From Lysinibacillus sp. FSL M8-0337 (GTDB lineage: Bacteria; Bacillota; Bacilli; Bacillales_A; Planococcaceae): a stretch of DNA of 64,000 nt. The DNA is taken from contig NZ_CP151996.1 in assembly GCF_038593855.1 (NCBI RefSeq), positions 2,914,001 to 2,978,000 of the forward strand. The letters are read 5' to 3'. The notes under the pieces are model-generated. The model saw only the letters and a program-made list of their open reading frames with translations, made no database searches and was not told the DNA's origin. Below are positions 26,311 through 36,564 of the stretch, one piece after another (position 1 is the first letter of the stretch; each line of letters begins with the position of its first letter). Made by a program: the position numbers and the translations under genes.

Positions 26311-29019
26311 ATGATGGAAAAAATGCGCCCCACTCCCGAAGAGCTTTTAACAAGGTTTCATCAGGAACAAACAACTGTCGGTAGATTGAAGATATTTATT
26401 GGGTATGCAGCCGGCGTCGGAAAAACGTATGCTATGCTAGATGCCGCACATTTAGCAAAAAAACTTGGAAAAGATGTAGTAATTGGCTATATAGAGCCAC
26501 ATCCTCGACCAGAAACATTAGCATTACTTGATGGGCTTGAACAAATACCTACTAGAACAATCCATTATAAAGGGAGAACTTTTCAAGAGTTGGATATTGA
26601 TGCAGTATTGGAGCGTAAACCGGAAATTGTCCTTATCGATGAGTTGGCTCATAGCAACGTTCCGGTTATGCGACATACAAAACGTTTTGGAGACGTGGAA
26701 GAATTATTAGCAAAAGGCATTCATGTCTATACAACCGTTAATATTCAACATATTGAAAGTCTTCATGATGTTGTAGAAGAAATTACTGGGGTAAAAGTCC
26801 GCGAACGTATTCCAGATTATTTAATCGATCAAGCCGCGCTTATTAAAATTGTAGATATCGAACCAGATGAGTTAATCCAACGCTTAATAGAAGGAAAAAT
26901 ATATTCCAAACAACAAGCTGAAAAAGCGTTAGCATCTTTTTTTCGTAAACAAAATTTAGTAGCATTGCGGGAAATTGCCCTGCGTAGAACGGCAGATACG
27001 ATTAATTACAAACAAATAAATGACAGCGAATCGATTAGGCAAACGGCACAAATTGAAGAGCATATTTTAGTTGGTATTAGTAGCTCCCCAACCAATGCAA
27101 AAGTTATTCGCACTGCTGCCAGACTTGCTCAAGCCTTACATGGTAAATTCACGGCGCTTTATGTACAAAAGGTGAAAGAAGGTGACGATAACGACGCGAA
27201 CTCCGAGCGCTTACAACAACATATTAAATTGACCGAACAACTTGGTGGACATGTCGTAATCGTGCAGGAGAATGATGTCGCAGCGGCGCTTGCTAATTAT
27301 GCTCAAATGAGTGGCGTCACAAAACTGGTACTCGGCAGGACGGTGATGAAAAAGAAATGGTGGCAGCCCAATGCAAAAATCATTGATCGACTCAATGATT
27401 ATGTGCCTAATCTCGCTATTCATATCGTGCCAGACCAAGAAAACGAACAATTTTATTTTCCAGATCTTCGCAATCGACTAACTTTTGAATGGTTAGATTT
27501 GTTAAAGATGTCCGTCGTGTTTAGCTTGGCGTCATGTTTAGCCTTATTTTTCTTCACAATGGGCGTCAGCGAATCGAATATTATTACCATTTATATTCTT
27601 AGTGTGTTAATTCTTGCTATTTGGTCATCTGGATGGCTCATGACTATTATTAGCTCGGCTGTAGCTGTACTACTGTTCAACTTTTTATTTACAGAGCCAC
27701 GATTTTCACTGGAAGCATATCATCGAGACTATCCGATGACATTTATGATTATGTTTTTCTCTGGCATTATTACAAGTAGCTTAACGAAAAAGATAAAAGA
27801 GCAGGCCATCGTAGCCGTCCGAAAATCCTATCGAATGGAAGTGTTGCTTGAAACGAATCGCAAATTACAACACGCTAAGTCCATCGAAGATATTATTATG
27901 GAAGGCATGTCTCAAATTGTTAAATTAGTAGAGAAACCTGTCCAATTTTTTGAAATAGAAAATAACATGATTGCTAAATCTGTTTTTTTTCCAACACCAA
28001 CTCTATCAAATACGGAGAATACGAAAGTAGCTACCTTATTTAAAAATACAAATGAACTAGGCGTCATTCATTGGGTCATCAACAATAACCATTTTGCTGG
28101 CGTGTCCACTGACATTTTCCCAGAAGTAAACGGCTATTATATGCCCGTTCTTTCAAGTGGCAGTGTAAAGGGTGTCGTTGGCATTGCGCTTTCAAAGCAA
28201 ACCCCATTACCTGCATTTGAGCGCCATATTTTAAATGCCATTATGAATGATTTTTCGTTTGCATTAGATAAATGGTATTTGCAAAACTTAAATGAAAAAG
28301 TGGCAAGAGAAGCTGAACTTGAACAAATGCGAGCGAATCTTTTGCGTGCTATCTCGCATGATTTACGGACACCACTGACTACGATTTCTGGGAATGCCGA
28401 TATATTGTTAACGAATACAGTTCAAATTCCAGATACAGAAAAAACTCGATTATATGAAGATATCTATAAAAATTCAAGATGGCTTGTGCAAATGGTCGAA
28501 AACTTACTAGCCGTTTCGATGTTAGAGGATGGACAATTTGCCCTCGAGATGCAGTTGGAGCTAGTAGAGGATATTATTCAAGAAGCGTTGCTACATGTAA
28601 TTCCACGCAACAATACGCATCATATTTCTTATCATGTAGAGCCCGAATTAGTTATGGCTTTGATGGATGCACGCCTGATTATTCAAGTGCTTATTAATAT
28701 TATTAATAATGCACTAACATATACACCTACTGGTAGTGACATCTCTTTTATCGCAAAAGAGGAAGGCGAATATGTACATTTTAGTATAGCTGATAATGGA
28801 CCAGGTATTGACGATTCATTAAAAGAAAAGCTGTTTGAACCATTTATTACAGGGAAAGTGCAGCGCAGTGATAGCCGAAGAGGCTTAGGGTTAGGATTAG
28901 CATTATGTCAGACGATTTTAACTTTACACGATAGTAAATTAGTAGTTGAAGATAACTACCCGAACGGAACCGTCTTTCGTTTTACTTTAAAAAAAGGAGT
29001 TGTCAGTATCGATGAATAA
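26311..29019 (+). CDS. kdpD: Potassium sensor histidine kinase
   Basis: A 902-residue membrane kinase that senses K+ limitation and phosphorylates KdpE. The KdpD domain opens the protein with Walker A GYAAGVGKT and DELAHSNVP. A universal-stress-protein domain follows (about residues 250-370, EHILVGISSSPTNAKVIRTA). Four close helices (about 395-495) come next, then a GAF-like region and the kinase core: H-box ISHDLRTPLTTISG, N-box INNALTYTP, DNGPGID and GLGLGLALC. It is divergent from kdpFABC. The start has GAGGTG upstream; MMEK may begin one codon later. Confidence 0.96.
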   Translation: MMEKMRPTPEELLTRFHQEQTTVGRLKIFIGYAAGVGKTYAMLDAAHLAKKLGKDVVIGYIEPHPRPETLALLDGLEQIPTRTIHYKGRTFQELDIDAVLERKPEIVLIDELAHSNVPVMRHTKRFGDVEELLAKGIHVYTTVNIQHIESLHDVVEEITGVKVRERIPDYLIDQAALIKIVDIEPDELIQRLIEGKIYSKQQAEKALASFFRKQNLVALREIALRRTADTINYKQINDSESIRQTAQIEEHILVGISSSPTNAKVIRTAARLAQALHGKFTALYVQKVKEGDDNDANSERLQQHIKLTEQLGGHVVIVQENDVAAALANYAQMSGVTKLVLGRTVMKKKWWQPNAKIIDRLNDYVPNLAIHIVPDQENEQFYFPDLRNRLTFEWLDLLKMSVVFSLASCLALFFFTMGVSESNIITIYILSVLILAIWSSGWLMTIISSAVAVLLFNFLFTEPRFSLEAYHRDYPMTFMIMFFSGIITSSLTKKIKEQAIVAVRKSYRMEVLLETNRKLQHAKSIEDIIMEGMSQIVKLVEKPVQFFEIENNMIAKSVFFPTPTLSNTENTKVATLFKNTNELGVIHWVINNNHFAGVSTDIFPEVNGYYMPVLSSGSVKGVVGIALSKQTPLPAFERHILNAIMNDFSFALDKWYLQNLNEKVAREAELEQMRANLLRAISHDLRTPLTTISGNADILLTNTVQIPDTEKTRLYEDIYKNSRWLVQMVENLLAVSMLEDGQFALEMQLELVEDIIQEALLHVIPRNNTHHISYHVEPELVMALMDARLIIQVLINIINNALTYTPTGSDISFIAKEEGEYVHFSIADNGPGIDDSLKEKLFEPFITGKVQRSDSRRGLGLGLALCQTILTLHDSKLVVEDNYPNGTVFRFTLKKGVVSIDE

Positions 29020-29719
29020 ACGGATTTTAGTCGTAGAAGACGACATAGCAATCGGCAATTTAATTAAAATGACCTTGACTACCCAAAATTATGAATTCGA
29101 TATTATGCAAGATGGTTCAAGTGCTTTACAAAAAGCCATAACGTTCAAGCCGCATGTAATTATCCTTGATTTAGGCTTGCCTGATATGGATGGTCTAGAC
29201 TTTATTCACAAACTCCGCAGTTGGACCCAAACGCCGATTATCGTCGTGAGTGCCCGCGGTGCAGAGCTCGATAAAATTAATGCACTTGATGCAGGGGCAG
29301 ATGATTATGTTACAAAACCTTTTAGTGTCGAGGAGCTACTTGCACGCATTCGAGTAGCTTTAAGAAGAACTGTCAGCGATCATCAGATAGACAATGAGTC
29401 AGCCGTATTTGTCAATGGTCATTTAGAAATTGATTACTTGGCTAACACGGTGATTGTCAACGGTGTGGAAGTACACTTAACCCCCATCGAATATAAACTA
29501 TTAGTTGTGCTATCCAAGCATGTTGGCAAAGTGCTGACACATAACTTCTTATTGAAGGAAATTTGGCAAAATGTACTACAATCGGACGTCCCTAGTCTTC
29601 GAGTTTTTATGGCGACTCTGCGCAAAAAAATCGAAGATAATCCAGCCCAACCAAAGTACATCCAGACACACGTTCGCGTTGGCTATCGCATGCTTCGTTA
29701 TCATGATGATGACGAATAA
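29012..29719 (+). CDS. kdpE: Response regulator KdpE
   Basis: A 235-residue OmpR/PhoB-type regulator. The receiver has the acidic pair in VVEDD, the phospho-accepting Asp in IILDLGLPD and the lysine in DYVTKPF. The winged helix covers the C-terminal 95 residues (HLTPIEYKLLVVLSKHVGKV, YIQTHVRVGYRM). It activates kdp transcription when phosphorylated by KdpD. The ATG at 29012 overlaps the kdpD end by eight bases; AAGGAG lies 12 bases upstream. Confidence 0.95.
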   Translation: MNKRILVVEDDIAIGNLIKMTLTTQNYEFDIMQDGSSALQKAITFKPHVIILDLGLPDMDGLDFIHKLRSWTQTPIIVVSARGAELDKINALDAGADDYVTKPFSVEELLARIRVALRRTVSDHQIDNESAVFVNGHLEIDYLANTVIVNGVEVHLTPIEYKLLVVLSKHVGKVLTHNFLLKEIWQNVLQSDVPSLRVFMATLRKKIEDNPAQPKYIQTHVRVGYRMLRYHDDDE

Positions 29720-29960
29720 GCCGATAGGAACGCATTAACCTATCTAACTACTTTCCTATTGGGGAAAAGTCCGTTATGCCTTTTTTATAAGGTGCAAGCT
29801 ACATTGCATAACACCTCTTAAGTGGCGACAGACAACTTCCCCTATTGGATTGTCTCTCTATACTTTCTACCTGCTTTCATGAAGCATAACTATCCCCCAA
29901 CCATGCTTATTGCACAAAGCTCCTTTCATATAGTTCCGTACTGTAAACCTCTTATTGATA
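29720..29960. other. Intergenic stretch kdpE-feoA without a gene
   Basis: No ORF with an RBS is visible. Weak pairings exist (GATAGG with CCTATC near 29723-29751; GTTATGC with GCATAAC at about 29773-29813), but neither has a T run, and I recognise no RNA family. The feoA promoter and Fur box occupy the remainder of the gap. Confidence 0.5.
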
Positions 29961-29962
29961 GA

Positions 29963-30009
29963 TTGCATAAAAGGTGATACTATATTATTTATTTTGACAA
30001 TGATTATCA
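29963..30009 (+). promoter_or_regulatory. feo promoter with Fur box
   Basis: TGACAATGATTATCA (29995-30009) matches the 7-1-7 Fur box TGATAATnATTATCA with one mismatch. A TTGCAT -35 (29963) and an AT-rich -10 (TATTTA at 29986) lie just upstream, so Fur would cover the transcription start. Iron repression of feoAB is expected. Confidence 0.82.
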
Positions 30010-30033
30010 CTCACAAGGAAGTAGGTAGATTTC

Positions 30034-30261
30034 ATGGACCTTCATGCAGTTCAATTGGGTGAAAAAGTTAAAGTTAAAGACCTACAGCAAGTCGATGCAC
30101 TCTTAATGAAACGTTTAAATGCATTTGGCGTAAAAGAAGGCTGCCAAGTATGTATGATTCAAAAAGGTTGGTTTTCTGGCGCCTGTATTATGGAATGCCA
30201 AGGTCAAAAAATTGGCCTTCGTAAAAAAGACTTAATGAACATAAAGGTAGAACAATTATGA
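30034..30261 (+). CDS. feoA: Ferrous iron transport protein A
   Basis: A 75-residue SH3-like cytosolic protein (KVKDLQQVDALLMKRLNAFG, GCQVCMIQKGWFSGACIMEC) that works with FeoB in Fe(II) uptake; its exact biochemical role remains unclear. The stop codon overlaps the feoB start by four bases (ATGA), so translation is coupled. GGAAGTAGG lies about eight bases before the ATG. Directly behind a Fur box. Confidence 0.93.
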   Translation: MDLHAVQLGEKVKVKDLQQVDALLMKRLNAFGVKEGCQVCMIQKGWFSGACIMECQGQKIGLRKKDLMNIKVEQL

Positions 30262-32237
30262 GGCGATTAGCTTTAATAGGAAACCCTAATATTGGAAAAA
30301 CATCATTATTTAATACATTAACAAATTCATACGAATATGTTGGGAATTGGAGTGGTGTAACGGTTGAAAAAAAGGTAGGACAGGTAAAGAAACTCAATAA
30401 AGAAATAATCGATTTGCCTGGTGTTTATACACTTAATCCTATTTCTAGAGATGAAAGCGTCGTTACTACATTTCTACTAGAAGAACAAATAGATGGGCTT
30501 TTAAATATTATCGATGCATCCAATTTTGAACGAAATATGCAACTAACACTCGATTTGTTAGAACTAAGAAAGCCTGTTTTTATTTGCTTAAATATGATGG
30601 ACGTAGCAAAGAAAAAAGGCATTTCCATTAACATAGAGAAATTACAGAGCACTTTAGGTGTACCTGTAATTCCAATTGTCGCTCGTACAGGGAAAGGCAT
30701 CGAAGGGATTTATCAAGCATTAGAAAGCTCTTCCCAACTCGAACAACAATTTACATTAACCTACGATTCCCCTATCGAAACAGCCATTGCAACAATTGAA
30801 GAACAGCTACAAAATGTAGCTGCTGAGCAAAGAAGATGGTGTGCGATTCAATTTTTAATGGGCAATCAAGCTATAGACGTTTTCTTACAAAATGAGGGCT
30901 ACTTTCATAAAATTCAACTGATTCGAATGGCACTGACAGAAGAAATAGGCGTGTCGTTAAGTGGTGCCATTACAAAACAACGGGACAGCTACATCGCAAC
31001 CCTTAAAAATGAATTGGTCATTCAAGAGAAAAGTGAAAAACAATGGACAGAACAAATAGATAAAATTTTAACGCATCCTGTTTTAGGTGTACCAATCTTC
31101 TTAGCGTTGATGTATTTCATGTTTCAAGCAACATTCGCATGGATTGGCGGGCCCCTTTCAGATTTATTGGATCGCTTTGTCGGAGGACCTTTTAGCGAAA
31201 CCGTTTATAATGGGTTAACGGCCATTGGCGCATCTTCGTTTATAATTCATTTAATTTGTGATGGGATTATCGCCGGTGTTGGTGGAGTAATCGTTTTTAT
31301 TCCTCAAATCTTTGTCCTGTTTTTCTTTATTTCTTTACTAGAGGATTCGGGCTATATGGCAAGAATTGCAGTTGTCATGGACCGAATAATGGAATTCTTT
31401 GGCCTGAACGGGAAAGCCTTTATTCCCATGATTATCAGCTTTGGCTGCAATGTTCCTGGCATTATGGCGGCGAGAACAATTGAACAACCAAAGGAAAGAC
31501 TTCTAACTATTCTTGTAGCACCTTTTATGAGTTGTTCAGCGCGTTTACCAGTTTATGCTTTGTTTGGTGCAGCATTTTTTGCTAAACATCAATCGTTGGT
31601 TGTCTTCTCTTTGTACCTATTAGGAATCGTAATAGCGTTAATTGTTACAAAGTTATTGTCTATGACACTCCTAAAAAATGAGACGTCGGTTTTCTTTGTG
31701 GAATTGCCGTCCTATCATATGCCCCAGCTTAAAACGCTGTGGCGTTCAACATGGGAAAAAGGGAAAGGATTTCTTCGCAAAGCGGGGACGATTATCTTTG
31801 CAGGTTCGGTTATCATTTGGCTATTATCTTATTTAGGACCACATGGCACTAATGTAGCGATGGATGAAAGCTTTCTTGCCATGATTGGCGGCGCTTTTGG
31901 AGTTCTCTTTATACCGCTTGGATTTGGTACATGGCAAGCTGGGGCATCCCTTATTTCGGGCTTTTTAGCAAAAGAGGTAATTGTCTCAACGATGGCAATT
32001 ATTTACGGTGTCAATGAAGGTGTATTATCATCCACTATGACAACCCATTTTAATGGACTAAGTGCCTATACATTTTTAGTTTTTGTTTTGCTTTATATGC
32101 CTTGTTTAGCAACAGTTGGCGCTATTAAAAGAGAAACACAATCTACTAAATGGACGTTATTCGCGACAATTTATCCGTTTGTTGTTGCCTATTTAATTGC
32201 ACTCGTTGTTTACACAATTGGGAATCTATTTATTTGA
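30258..32237 (+). CDS. feoB: Ferrous iron transporter B
   Basis: A 659-residue membrane protein that imports Fe(II) using an N-terminal GTPase. The G domain shows G1 GNPNIGKTS, G3 DLPGVYTLNP and G4 LNMMD (the N-x-x-D motif). The helical spacer domain follows to about residue 270, then two Gate repeats with SFGCNVPGIMAARTIE, the conserved core. The C-terminus has helices ending LIALVVYTIGNLFI. The gene is coupled to feoA and followed 10 bases later by a small Cys-rich protein gene. Confidence 0.96.
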   Translation: MRRLALIGNPNIGKTSLFNTLTNSYEYVGNWSGVTVEKKVGQVKKLNKEIIDLPGVYTLNPISRDESVVTTFLLEEQIDGLLNIIDASNFERNMQLTLDLLELRKPVFICLNMMDVAKKKGISINIEKLQSTLGVPVIPIVARTGKGIEGIYQALESSSQLEQQFTLTYDSPIETAIATIEEQLQNVAAEQRRWCAIQFLMGNQAIDVFLQNEGYFHKIQLIRMALTEEIGVSLSGAITKQRDSYIATLKNELVIQEKSEKQWTEQIDKILTHPVLGVPIFLALMYFMFQATFAWIGGPLSDLLDRFVGGPFSETVYNGLTAIGASSFIIHLICDGIIAGVGGVIVFIPQIFVLFFFISLLEDSGYMARIAVVMDRIMEFFGLNGKAFIPMIISFGCNVPGIMAARTIEQPKERLLTILVAPFMSCSARLPVYALFGAAFFAKHQSLVVFSLYLLGIVIALIVTKLLSMTLLKNETSVFFVELPSYHMPQLKTLWRSTWEKGKGFLRKAGTIIFAGSVIIWLLSYLGPHGTNVAMDESFLAMIGGAFGVLFIPLGFGTWQAGASLISGFLAKEVIVSTMAIIYGVNEGVLSSTMTTHFNGLSAYTFLVFVLLYMPCLATVGAIKRETQSTKWTLFATIYPFVVAYLIALVVYTIGNLFI

Positions 32238-32247
32238 GGTGTAGAAG

Positions 32248-32427
32248 ATGTCGATAATCATCAATATAGTCATAGGTAGTATTATTTTTGGCTATGCAGG
32301 GGTTACTTTATATAAAAGCGTTAAGAAACAGAAAAAAGGGAAATGTGCTGCCTGTTCTTTACAGGAAAGTTGTACAACCAATACGTGTGCACCTCCTGCT
32401 AAAATAAACGATCCCAATCAACATTAA
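32248..32427 (+). CDS. FeoB-associated Cys-rich membrane protein
   Basis: A 59-residue protein with one N-terminal helix (IIINIVIGSIIFGYAGVTLY) and a basic, cysteine-rich tail (GKCAACSLQESCTTNTC). This is the pattern of the FeoB-associated Cys-rich family, sometimes called FeoC-like, found at the end of feo operons in Firmicutes. Four or five cysteines could bind iron or a cluster (inference). It starts ten bases past feoB and ends before the operon terminator. Confidence 0.85.
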   Translation: MSIIINIVIGSIIFGYAGVTLYKSVKKQKKGKCAACSLQESCTTNTCAPPAKINDPNQH

Positions 32428-32455
32428 CATAGCAACTTTACAAAGGTATTAAAAT

Positions 32456-32490
32456 AGGCATGGCTCCCAAGTAGTATAGGAGTCATGCCT
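32456..32490 (+). terminator. Terminator of the feo operon
   Basis: AGGCATGGCTCC pairs with GGAGTCATGCCT, followed by TTTTGTATTTT. Confidence 0.9.
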
Positions 32491-32520
32491 TTTGTATTTT
32501 GTATATGAAACAACAACTTA

Positions 32521-34209
32521 TTAGATATTAAATTTATTGATAACTTCTTTCACTGATAACGCTTCCTCACTTAACGATTTGGCCACCGTGTTAATCTCCT
32601 GTATAGTTGCCACTTGTTCTTCAATTGTTGCTGCAACGGCATCGGACTGTTCAGCAGCATGGACAGCAGAGGAAGACATTTCATTTACCGAAGCGGCCAT
32701 TTCTTCTGTACTTGCTGAAATTTGTTGAGTTGAAGCCGAGACATCTTCAATTTGGTTCGTCATCTCTTCAATTGATTTTAAAATATTATCGAAGGAATAT
32801 TGGGCATTGCGAATAAATTTCACACCTTCCTCAACATTGCCTACTGTTTCCCCTACCGCCTTTTCCACCTCTTGTGTATCTTGTTGAATAAGCGTTACTA
32901 GCTCTACAATTTGTTTTGCGGATTCTTTGGATTCCTCTGCTAGTTTGCGTACTTCATCTGCAACAATTGCAAAACCTTTCCCATGCTCTCCTGCACGGGC
33001 TGCTTCGATCGCGGCATTAAGAGCCAACAGATTCGTTTGTTCCGTAATAGCAGAAATCACTTTTGTAATATTAACAATTTCAGCAGATTGAGTACTAAGC
33101 TGATTGATTCGATCACTTGTTGATTGGGATGATTGTTGAATAATCGACATTTGCTTTTCTGCAATATGTAAGGTTTGTTCGCCTTCGTTTGCAGCAGTTT
33201 GTGTACTAATTGCTTTTGTATGAAGCATTTGTGTAGCTTCTGCAATACGTTGGACACCTTGTGCAGTTTCATCCATCGCAATTGAACTCTCTCGCCCAGT
33301 TGCAGCAGATTGATTATCACTAAATGCCATGCGTTCTACAAGATTGGCTATATCATTTGAAGATTGTGATATCTCGTCTGTACTAGCTGCTAATTGCTCC
33401 GCTGCGGAAGTTGTATGTTCCACATTCAATGTCATGTTATGAATAAGTGAATGTAAATTAGATTTCATCAAATTAAATGAATCTGCTAATTTTCTTATTT
33501 CATCATTTGTTCGAACTTCTATATCCTTTTGACATAAATCGCCTTTTGCAATCACTTCAGCCGCTGCCGCCAATTTATTGACTGGCACAACAATTGAACG
33601 AACTAACAAGACGCCAACTGCTAAACAAATGACTAAAATAATGCCAAATATCCATAAGAACACGTCTCTATTATGGTCGACAAGATGTTCAACATTGTCT
33701 AATGTTTTTTGCATTTCGGCAATGCTTTCTTGTTGGAATACATCTACTTTTTCATTAATTTCTATTGACGTTGTATCAAATTCAAGCATTATTTGATTAC
33801 CAGCCTCATGGCCACCTTCTATATAACTAGTTGCCATTTTCTTCCCAGTGCTATAGTAAGCATCAAATGCACGTTTAATCGTATCTAATTTTTCTTGCTG
33901 TTGGGGATGAAGGCTTTTCAATTGTTCTAAGTCTCGATAAAAAATTTCACTATATTTTTGTGCCAAGTCAAACCCATCATCTAAATTATTTTGGGCACGT
34001 GTGGCACTAATATCTGTTAAATACTGTTGTACCTGCACAACTGACAACTTCATTTCATCTGCTAGCAATGTAGATTGAAATGTCTTTTCCTTTATTAATT
34101 GTATTTCCTCTAGCTGCGAAGATGCATTCCGTTGTTGAACAATCCCCATTACTAGAACAAGCAATATAATAATACCAAACGATAACACACTTCTTAATTT
34201 AATCGTCAC
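32521..34209 (-). CDS. Methyl-accepting chemotaxis protein
   Basis: A 562-residue chemoreceptor. An N-terminal helix ([18 protein letters not shown]), a helical four-helix-bundle sensor of about 140 residues (HBM/4HB-like), a second helix ([20 protein letters not shown]), a HAMP domain and a cytoplasmic signalling domain are visible. The signalling tip reads [19 protein letters not shown], the standard CheA/CheW contact. The ligand is not identifiable. The frame reaches 34344, but the GTG at 34209 follows GAGGAGG and opens directly into the first helix. Single gene, distant from other chemotaxis genes. Confidence 0.92.
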   Translation of the reverse strand: MTIKLRSVLSFGIIILLVLVMGIVQQRNASSQLEEIQLIKEKTFQSTLLADEMKLSVVQVQQYLTDISATRAQNNLDDGFDLAQKYSEIFYRDLEQLKSLHPQQQEKLDTIKRAFDAYYSTGKKMATSYIEGGHEAGNQIMLEFDTTSIEINEKVDVFQQESIAEMQKTLDNVEHLVDHNRDVFLWIFGIILVICLAVGVLLVRSIVVPVNKLAAAAEVIAKGDLCQKDIEVRTNDEIRKLADSFNLMKSNLHSLIHNMTLNVEHTTSAAEQLAASTDEISQSSNDIANLVERMAFSDNQSAATGRESSIAMDETAQGVQRIAEATQMLHTKAISTQTAANEGEQTLHIAEKQMSIIQQSSQSTSDRINQLSTQSAEIVNITKVISAITEQTNLLALNAAIEAARAGEHGKGFAIVADEVRKLAEESKESAKQIVELVTLIQQDTQEVEKAVGETVGNVEEGVKFIRNAQYSFDNILKSIEEMTNQIEDVSASTQQISASTEEMAASVNEMSSSAVHAAEQSDAVAATIEEQVATIQEINTVAKSLSEEALSVKEVINKFNI

Positions 34210-34600
34210 AAAAACCCTCCTCAATTCGACCCAACTATTACAGTTTTGTAAAAATAACAAACTACATTTACATAACTGTAACATATTTCTTACAAGCCAT
34301 TCGCAAATATTCATTTTTTCACTAATATAATCCATAATACACATTCTTTTTGCCTAAGTTAGCACTTACCAACAAATTATTATACGCTTGCCAAAGTAAA
34401 AATATTGTGTATTTTTTTAGAATTTTATTTACAAAGCAGTTGATGGAACGATGTTTTTACAGCTGTTCTTTAATGATTCCTTACGATTTCTTCCACTTTC
34501 TAGTTATTAGTCGTTGTCGAACGCTAACATCAGCGTCTGCATATCATATCTATAATCAGGTATGTCATCAATGAAAAACGTACAATGAAAGGAGATCATT
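34210..34600. other. Intergenic stretch between chemoreceptor and yqfQ
   Basis: AT-rich sequence with no supported gene. It must hold the promoters of both divergent units, but I could not assign hexamers with confidence and saw no SigD-type GCCGATAA box for the chemoreceptor. Confidence 0.5.
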
Positions 34601-35140
34601 ATGGTATTTAGACCACCTTATCAATTCCCTATGTATCCAAATGGCATGCAAATGCCTGCGCAAATGCCCATGCAAATGCGGATGCCAACACCTCCACAAA
34701 TGCCACCGCAGTCCTTTTACCCGCCTGGAGGCTTTCCTCAACCACGAATTCCAGGTGGCTTTCCAATGTCTGGGGGCATGAGGGGGGCATTCGGAGGGCA
34801 AATGCCGACACCACCTGTACAGGAGCCTTCTAAAATCGGTTCATTTTTACAACAGGCAAATAGTTTATTTAACTCTGCCAAAACGTATACCCCTTATATA
34901 CAACAAGCAATGCCTATGGTAAAAAACATTCCTTCACTATTAAAACTATATAAAGGTTTTTCAGGGCTCCCTGCAGCTGGAGCGGCGGCGGGTGCGGCAG
35001 CGGCAGCAACTGATGCAGCCGCGGCTAGCAATGTCGCAGGTTCAACAAGAACTAGACGTTCAACACAAAAAAGTGCGTCGACTCCCCCGCGACAACCACT
35101 TCCATCGAAGCCGCGCATTTTCCAGCCACCTATGGAGTGA
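34601..35140 (+). CDS. yqfQ: YqfQ/VrrA-family protein
   Basis: A 179-residue low-complexity protein. Residues 1-75 are Met/Pro/Gln-rich with repeated MPxQMPMQM units (PAQMPMQMRMPTPPQMPPQ) and Gly/Pro stretches. A short conserved block follows (SFLQQANSLFNSAKTYTPYI, then QQAMPMVKNIPSLLKLYKGF), and then poly-Ala and a basic Ser/Thr/Pro tail. This layout and the ispH neighbour fit YqfQ, relative of B. anthracis VrrA, whose repeat number varies between strains. The conserved block suggests a spore-associated protein, but no function is established. GAAAGGAG precedes the ATG. Confidence 0.85.
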   Translation: MVFRPPYQFPMYPNGMQMPAQMPMQMRMPTPPQMPPQSFYPPGGFPQPRIPGGFPMSGGMRGAFGGQMPTPPVQEPSKIGSFLQQANSLFNSAKTYTPYIQQAMPMVKNIPSLLKLYKGFSGLPAAGAAAGAAAAATDAAAASNVAGSTRTRRSTQKSASTPPRQPLPSKPRIFQPPME

Positions 35141-35209
35141 AGGTTTCTTTGTATTCACCGTGCCTGTCCGTTATAATGTAGGTAGGTAAGCTTGAAAGGA
35201 GTCACAACC

Positions 35210-36178
35210 ATGCAAGTATTAAAAATTAATCCACGTGGCTATTGCTACGGTGTTGTTGATGCGATGGTCATTGCACGTAACGCCGCACTCGATAAAACAT
35301 TACCAAGACCTATCTACATTTTAGGGATGATTGTGCACAATAAACATGTTACAGATGCCTTTGAAGAGGATGGTATCATTACACTAGATGGTGATAATCG
35401 CTTAGAAATTATTGAACAGGTTGAAACAGGCACTGTTATTTTCACAGCACATGGTGTTTCACCTGAAATTCGTGAAATTGCGAAACGCAAAGGCCTAGTA
35501 TCCATTGATGCTACATGTCCTGACGTAACAGTAACACACGATTTAATTCGTGAAAAATCAGCTGAAGGCTATGATATTATTTATATCGGTAAGAAAGGTC
35601 ATCCAGAGCCAGAGGGTGCAATTGGTGTTGCTCCAGACCATGTTCATTTAGTACAATCTTCATCGGATATCGATGCATTAAACTTAACGAATGATAAATT
35701 GCTCGTCACGAACCAAACGACTATGAGTCAATGGGACGTTGCACATTTAATGGATAGTTTAAAAGAAAAGTTCCCACATATCGAAGTTCATAAAGAAATT
35801 TGTTTAGCGACACAAGTGCGTCAAGAAGCAGTTGCGAAACAAGCAGGGGAAGCTGATTTACTAATTGTTGTTGGTGATCCAAAATCCAATAACTCAAACC
35901 GTCTTACACAAGTATCAGTAGAAATTGCTGGCACACCTTCGTATCGTATTGCAGACGTTTCGGAACTTAAAATTGATTGGCTAAAAGGAATTAATACTGT
36001 TGCTGTCACTGCCGGTGCCTCAACACCAACGCCTATTGTAAAAGAGGTTATTACTTTCCTTGAGCAATTCGATGAAAATGACGAAACAACGCATACGATC
36101 CAACGTACGGTGACACTTGATAAAATTTTACCAAAAATTAAAACGCCTAAACCTGTCGATAAAATTATGCCTTACTAA
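35210..36178 (+). CDS. ispH: 4-hydroxy-3-methylbut-2-enyl diphosphate reductase
   Basis: A 322-residue iron-sulfur enzyme that makes IPP and DMAPP in the last step of the MEP isoprenoid pathway. The three [4Fe-4S] ligands are Cys12 (PRGYCYGV), the Cys of DATCPDV and the Cys of [11 protein letters not shown]. The motifs [15 protein letters not shown] and [11 protein letters not shown] are canonical. AAGGAG lies eight bases before the ATG at 35210; the longer frame from 35192 lacks an RBS. It is followed by the second copy of the dispersed repeat, which supplies its terminator. Confidence 0.97.
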   Translation: MQVLKINPRGYCYGVVDAMVIARNAALDKTLPRPIYILGMIVHNKHVTDAFEEDGIITLDGDNRLEIIEQVETGTVIFTAHGVSPEIREIAKRKGLVSIDATCPDVTVTHDLIREKSAEGYDIIYIGKKGHPEPEGAIGVAPDHVHLVQSSSDIDALNLTNDKLLVTNQTTMSQWDVAHLMDSLKEKFPHIEVHKEICLATQVRQEAVAKQAGEADLLIVVGDPKSNNSNRLTQVSVEIAGTPSYRIADVSELKIDWLKGINTVAVTAGASTPTPIVKEVITFLEQFDENDETTHTIQRTVTLDKILPKIKTPKPVDKIMPY

Positions 36179-36204
36179 TGGACTTAGGGCGATGTTAAAA
36201 GTAC

Positions 36205-36516
36205 TTGAACAAAACGAAAAAGTGTTAGATTGTTTGTCATCAATCTAACACTTTTTTGCTGCACCGTTGTTGTCCGCTTCGGCGCTGCTTTCCGCCCTGC
36301 ACAGTAAGCCCCAACCTTCGCTAACGCGCAGGTTTGTTACGTCTTACGGTGTGTGCGTTCTGAGCAGGAGTCATCGTCATCGCCTTCGCTACCAACAACT
36401 AGTGAAAACTATTTTTTTGCAAATAACAGCTAAGTTCCTATAATAGCAAAAATTTACGAACACCTTTCCTCTGTTCCTTAAATTTTTTTAGTTTTGTCCC
36501 AGTTTCTTTCTTGCTT
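36205..36516 (+). repeat. GC-rich dispersed intergenic repeat, copy B (about 312 bp)
   Basis: Collinear with 6572-6897. The terminator hairpin AGTGTTAGATTG/CAATCTAACACT is at 36221-36251, the GC-rich core runs from TTGTTG to CCAACAACTAGTGAA, and the AT-rich tail is shared. The core differs at many single bases and small indels, yet the ends still form an imperfect inverted repeat. A further fragment of the core (GCTTTCCGCTCTGCACA, 36540-36556) follows the tail and matches 36287-36303 at 16 of 17 positions. Confidence 0.85.
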
Positions 36517-36564
36517 TCCAGCTCTAAGCTATGACAGGCGCTTTCCGCTCTGCACATCTTAGTG

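Noticed and set aside
29720-29960. Structured RNA downstream of kdpE
   Set aside because: Only short, loosely spaced pairings; no match to a known RNA family and no second copy to test covariation.
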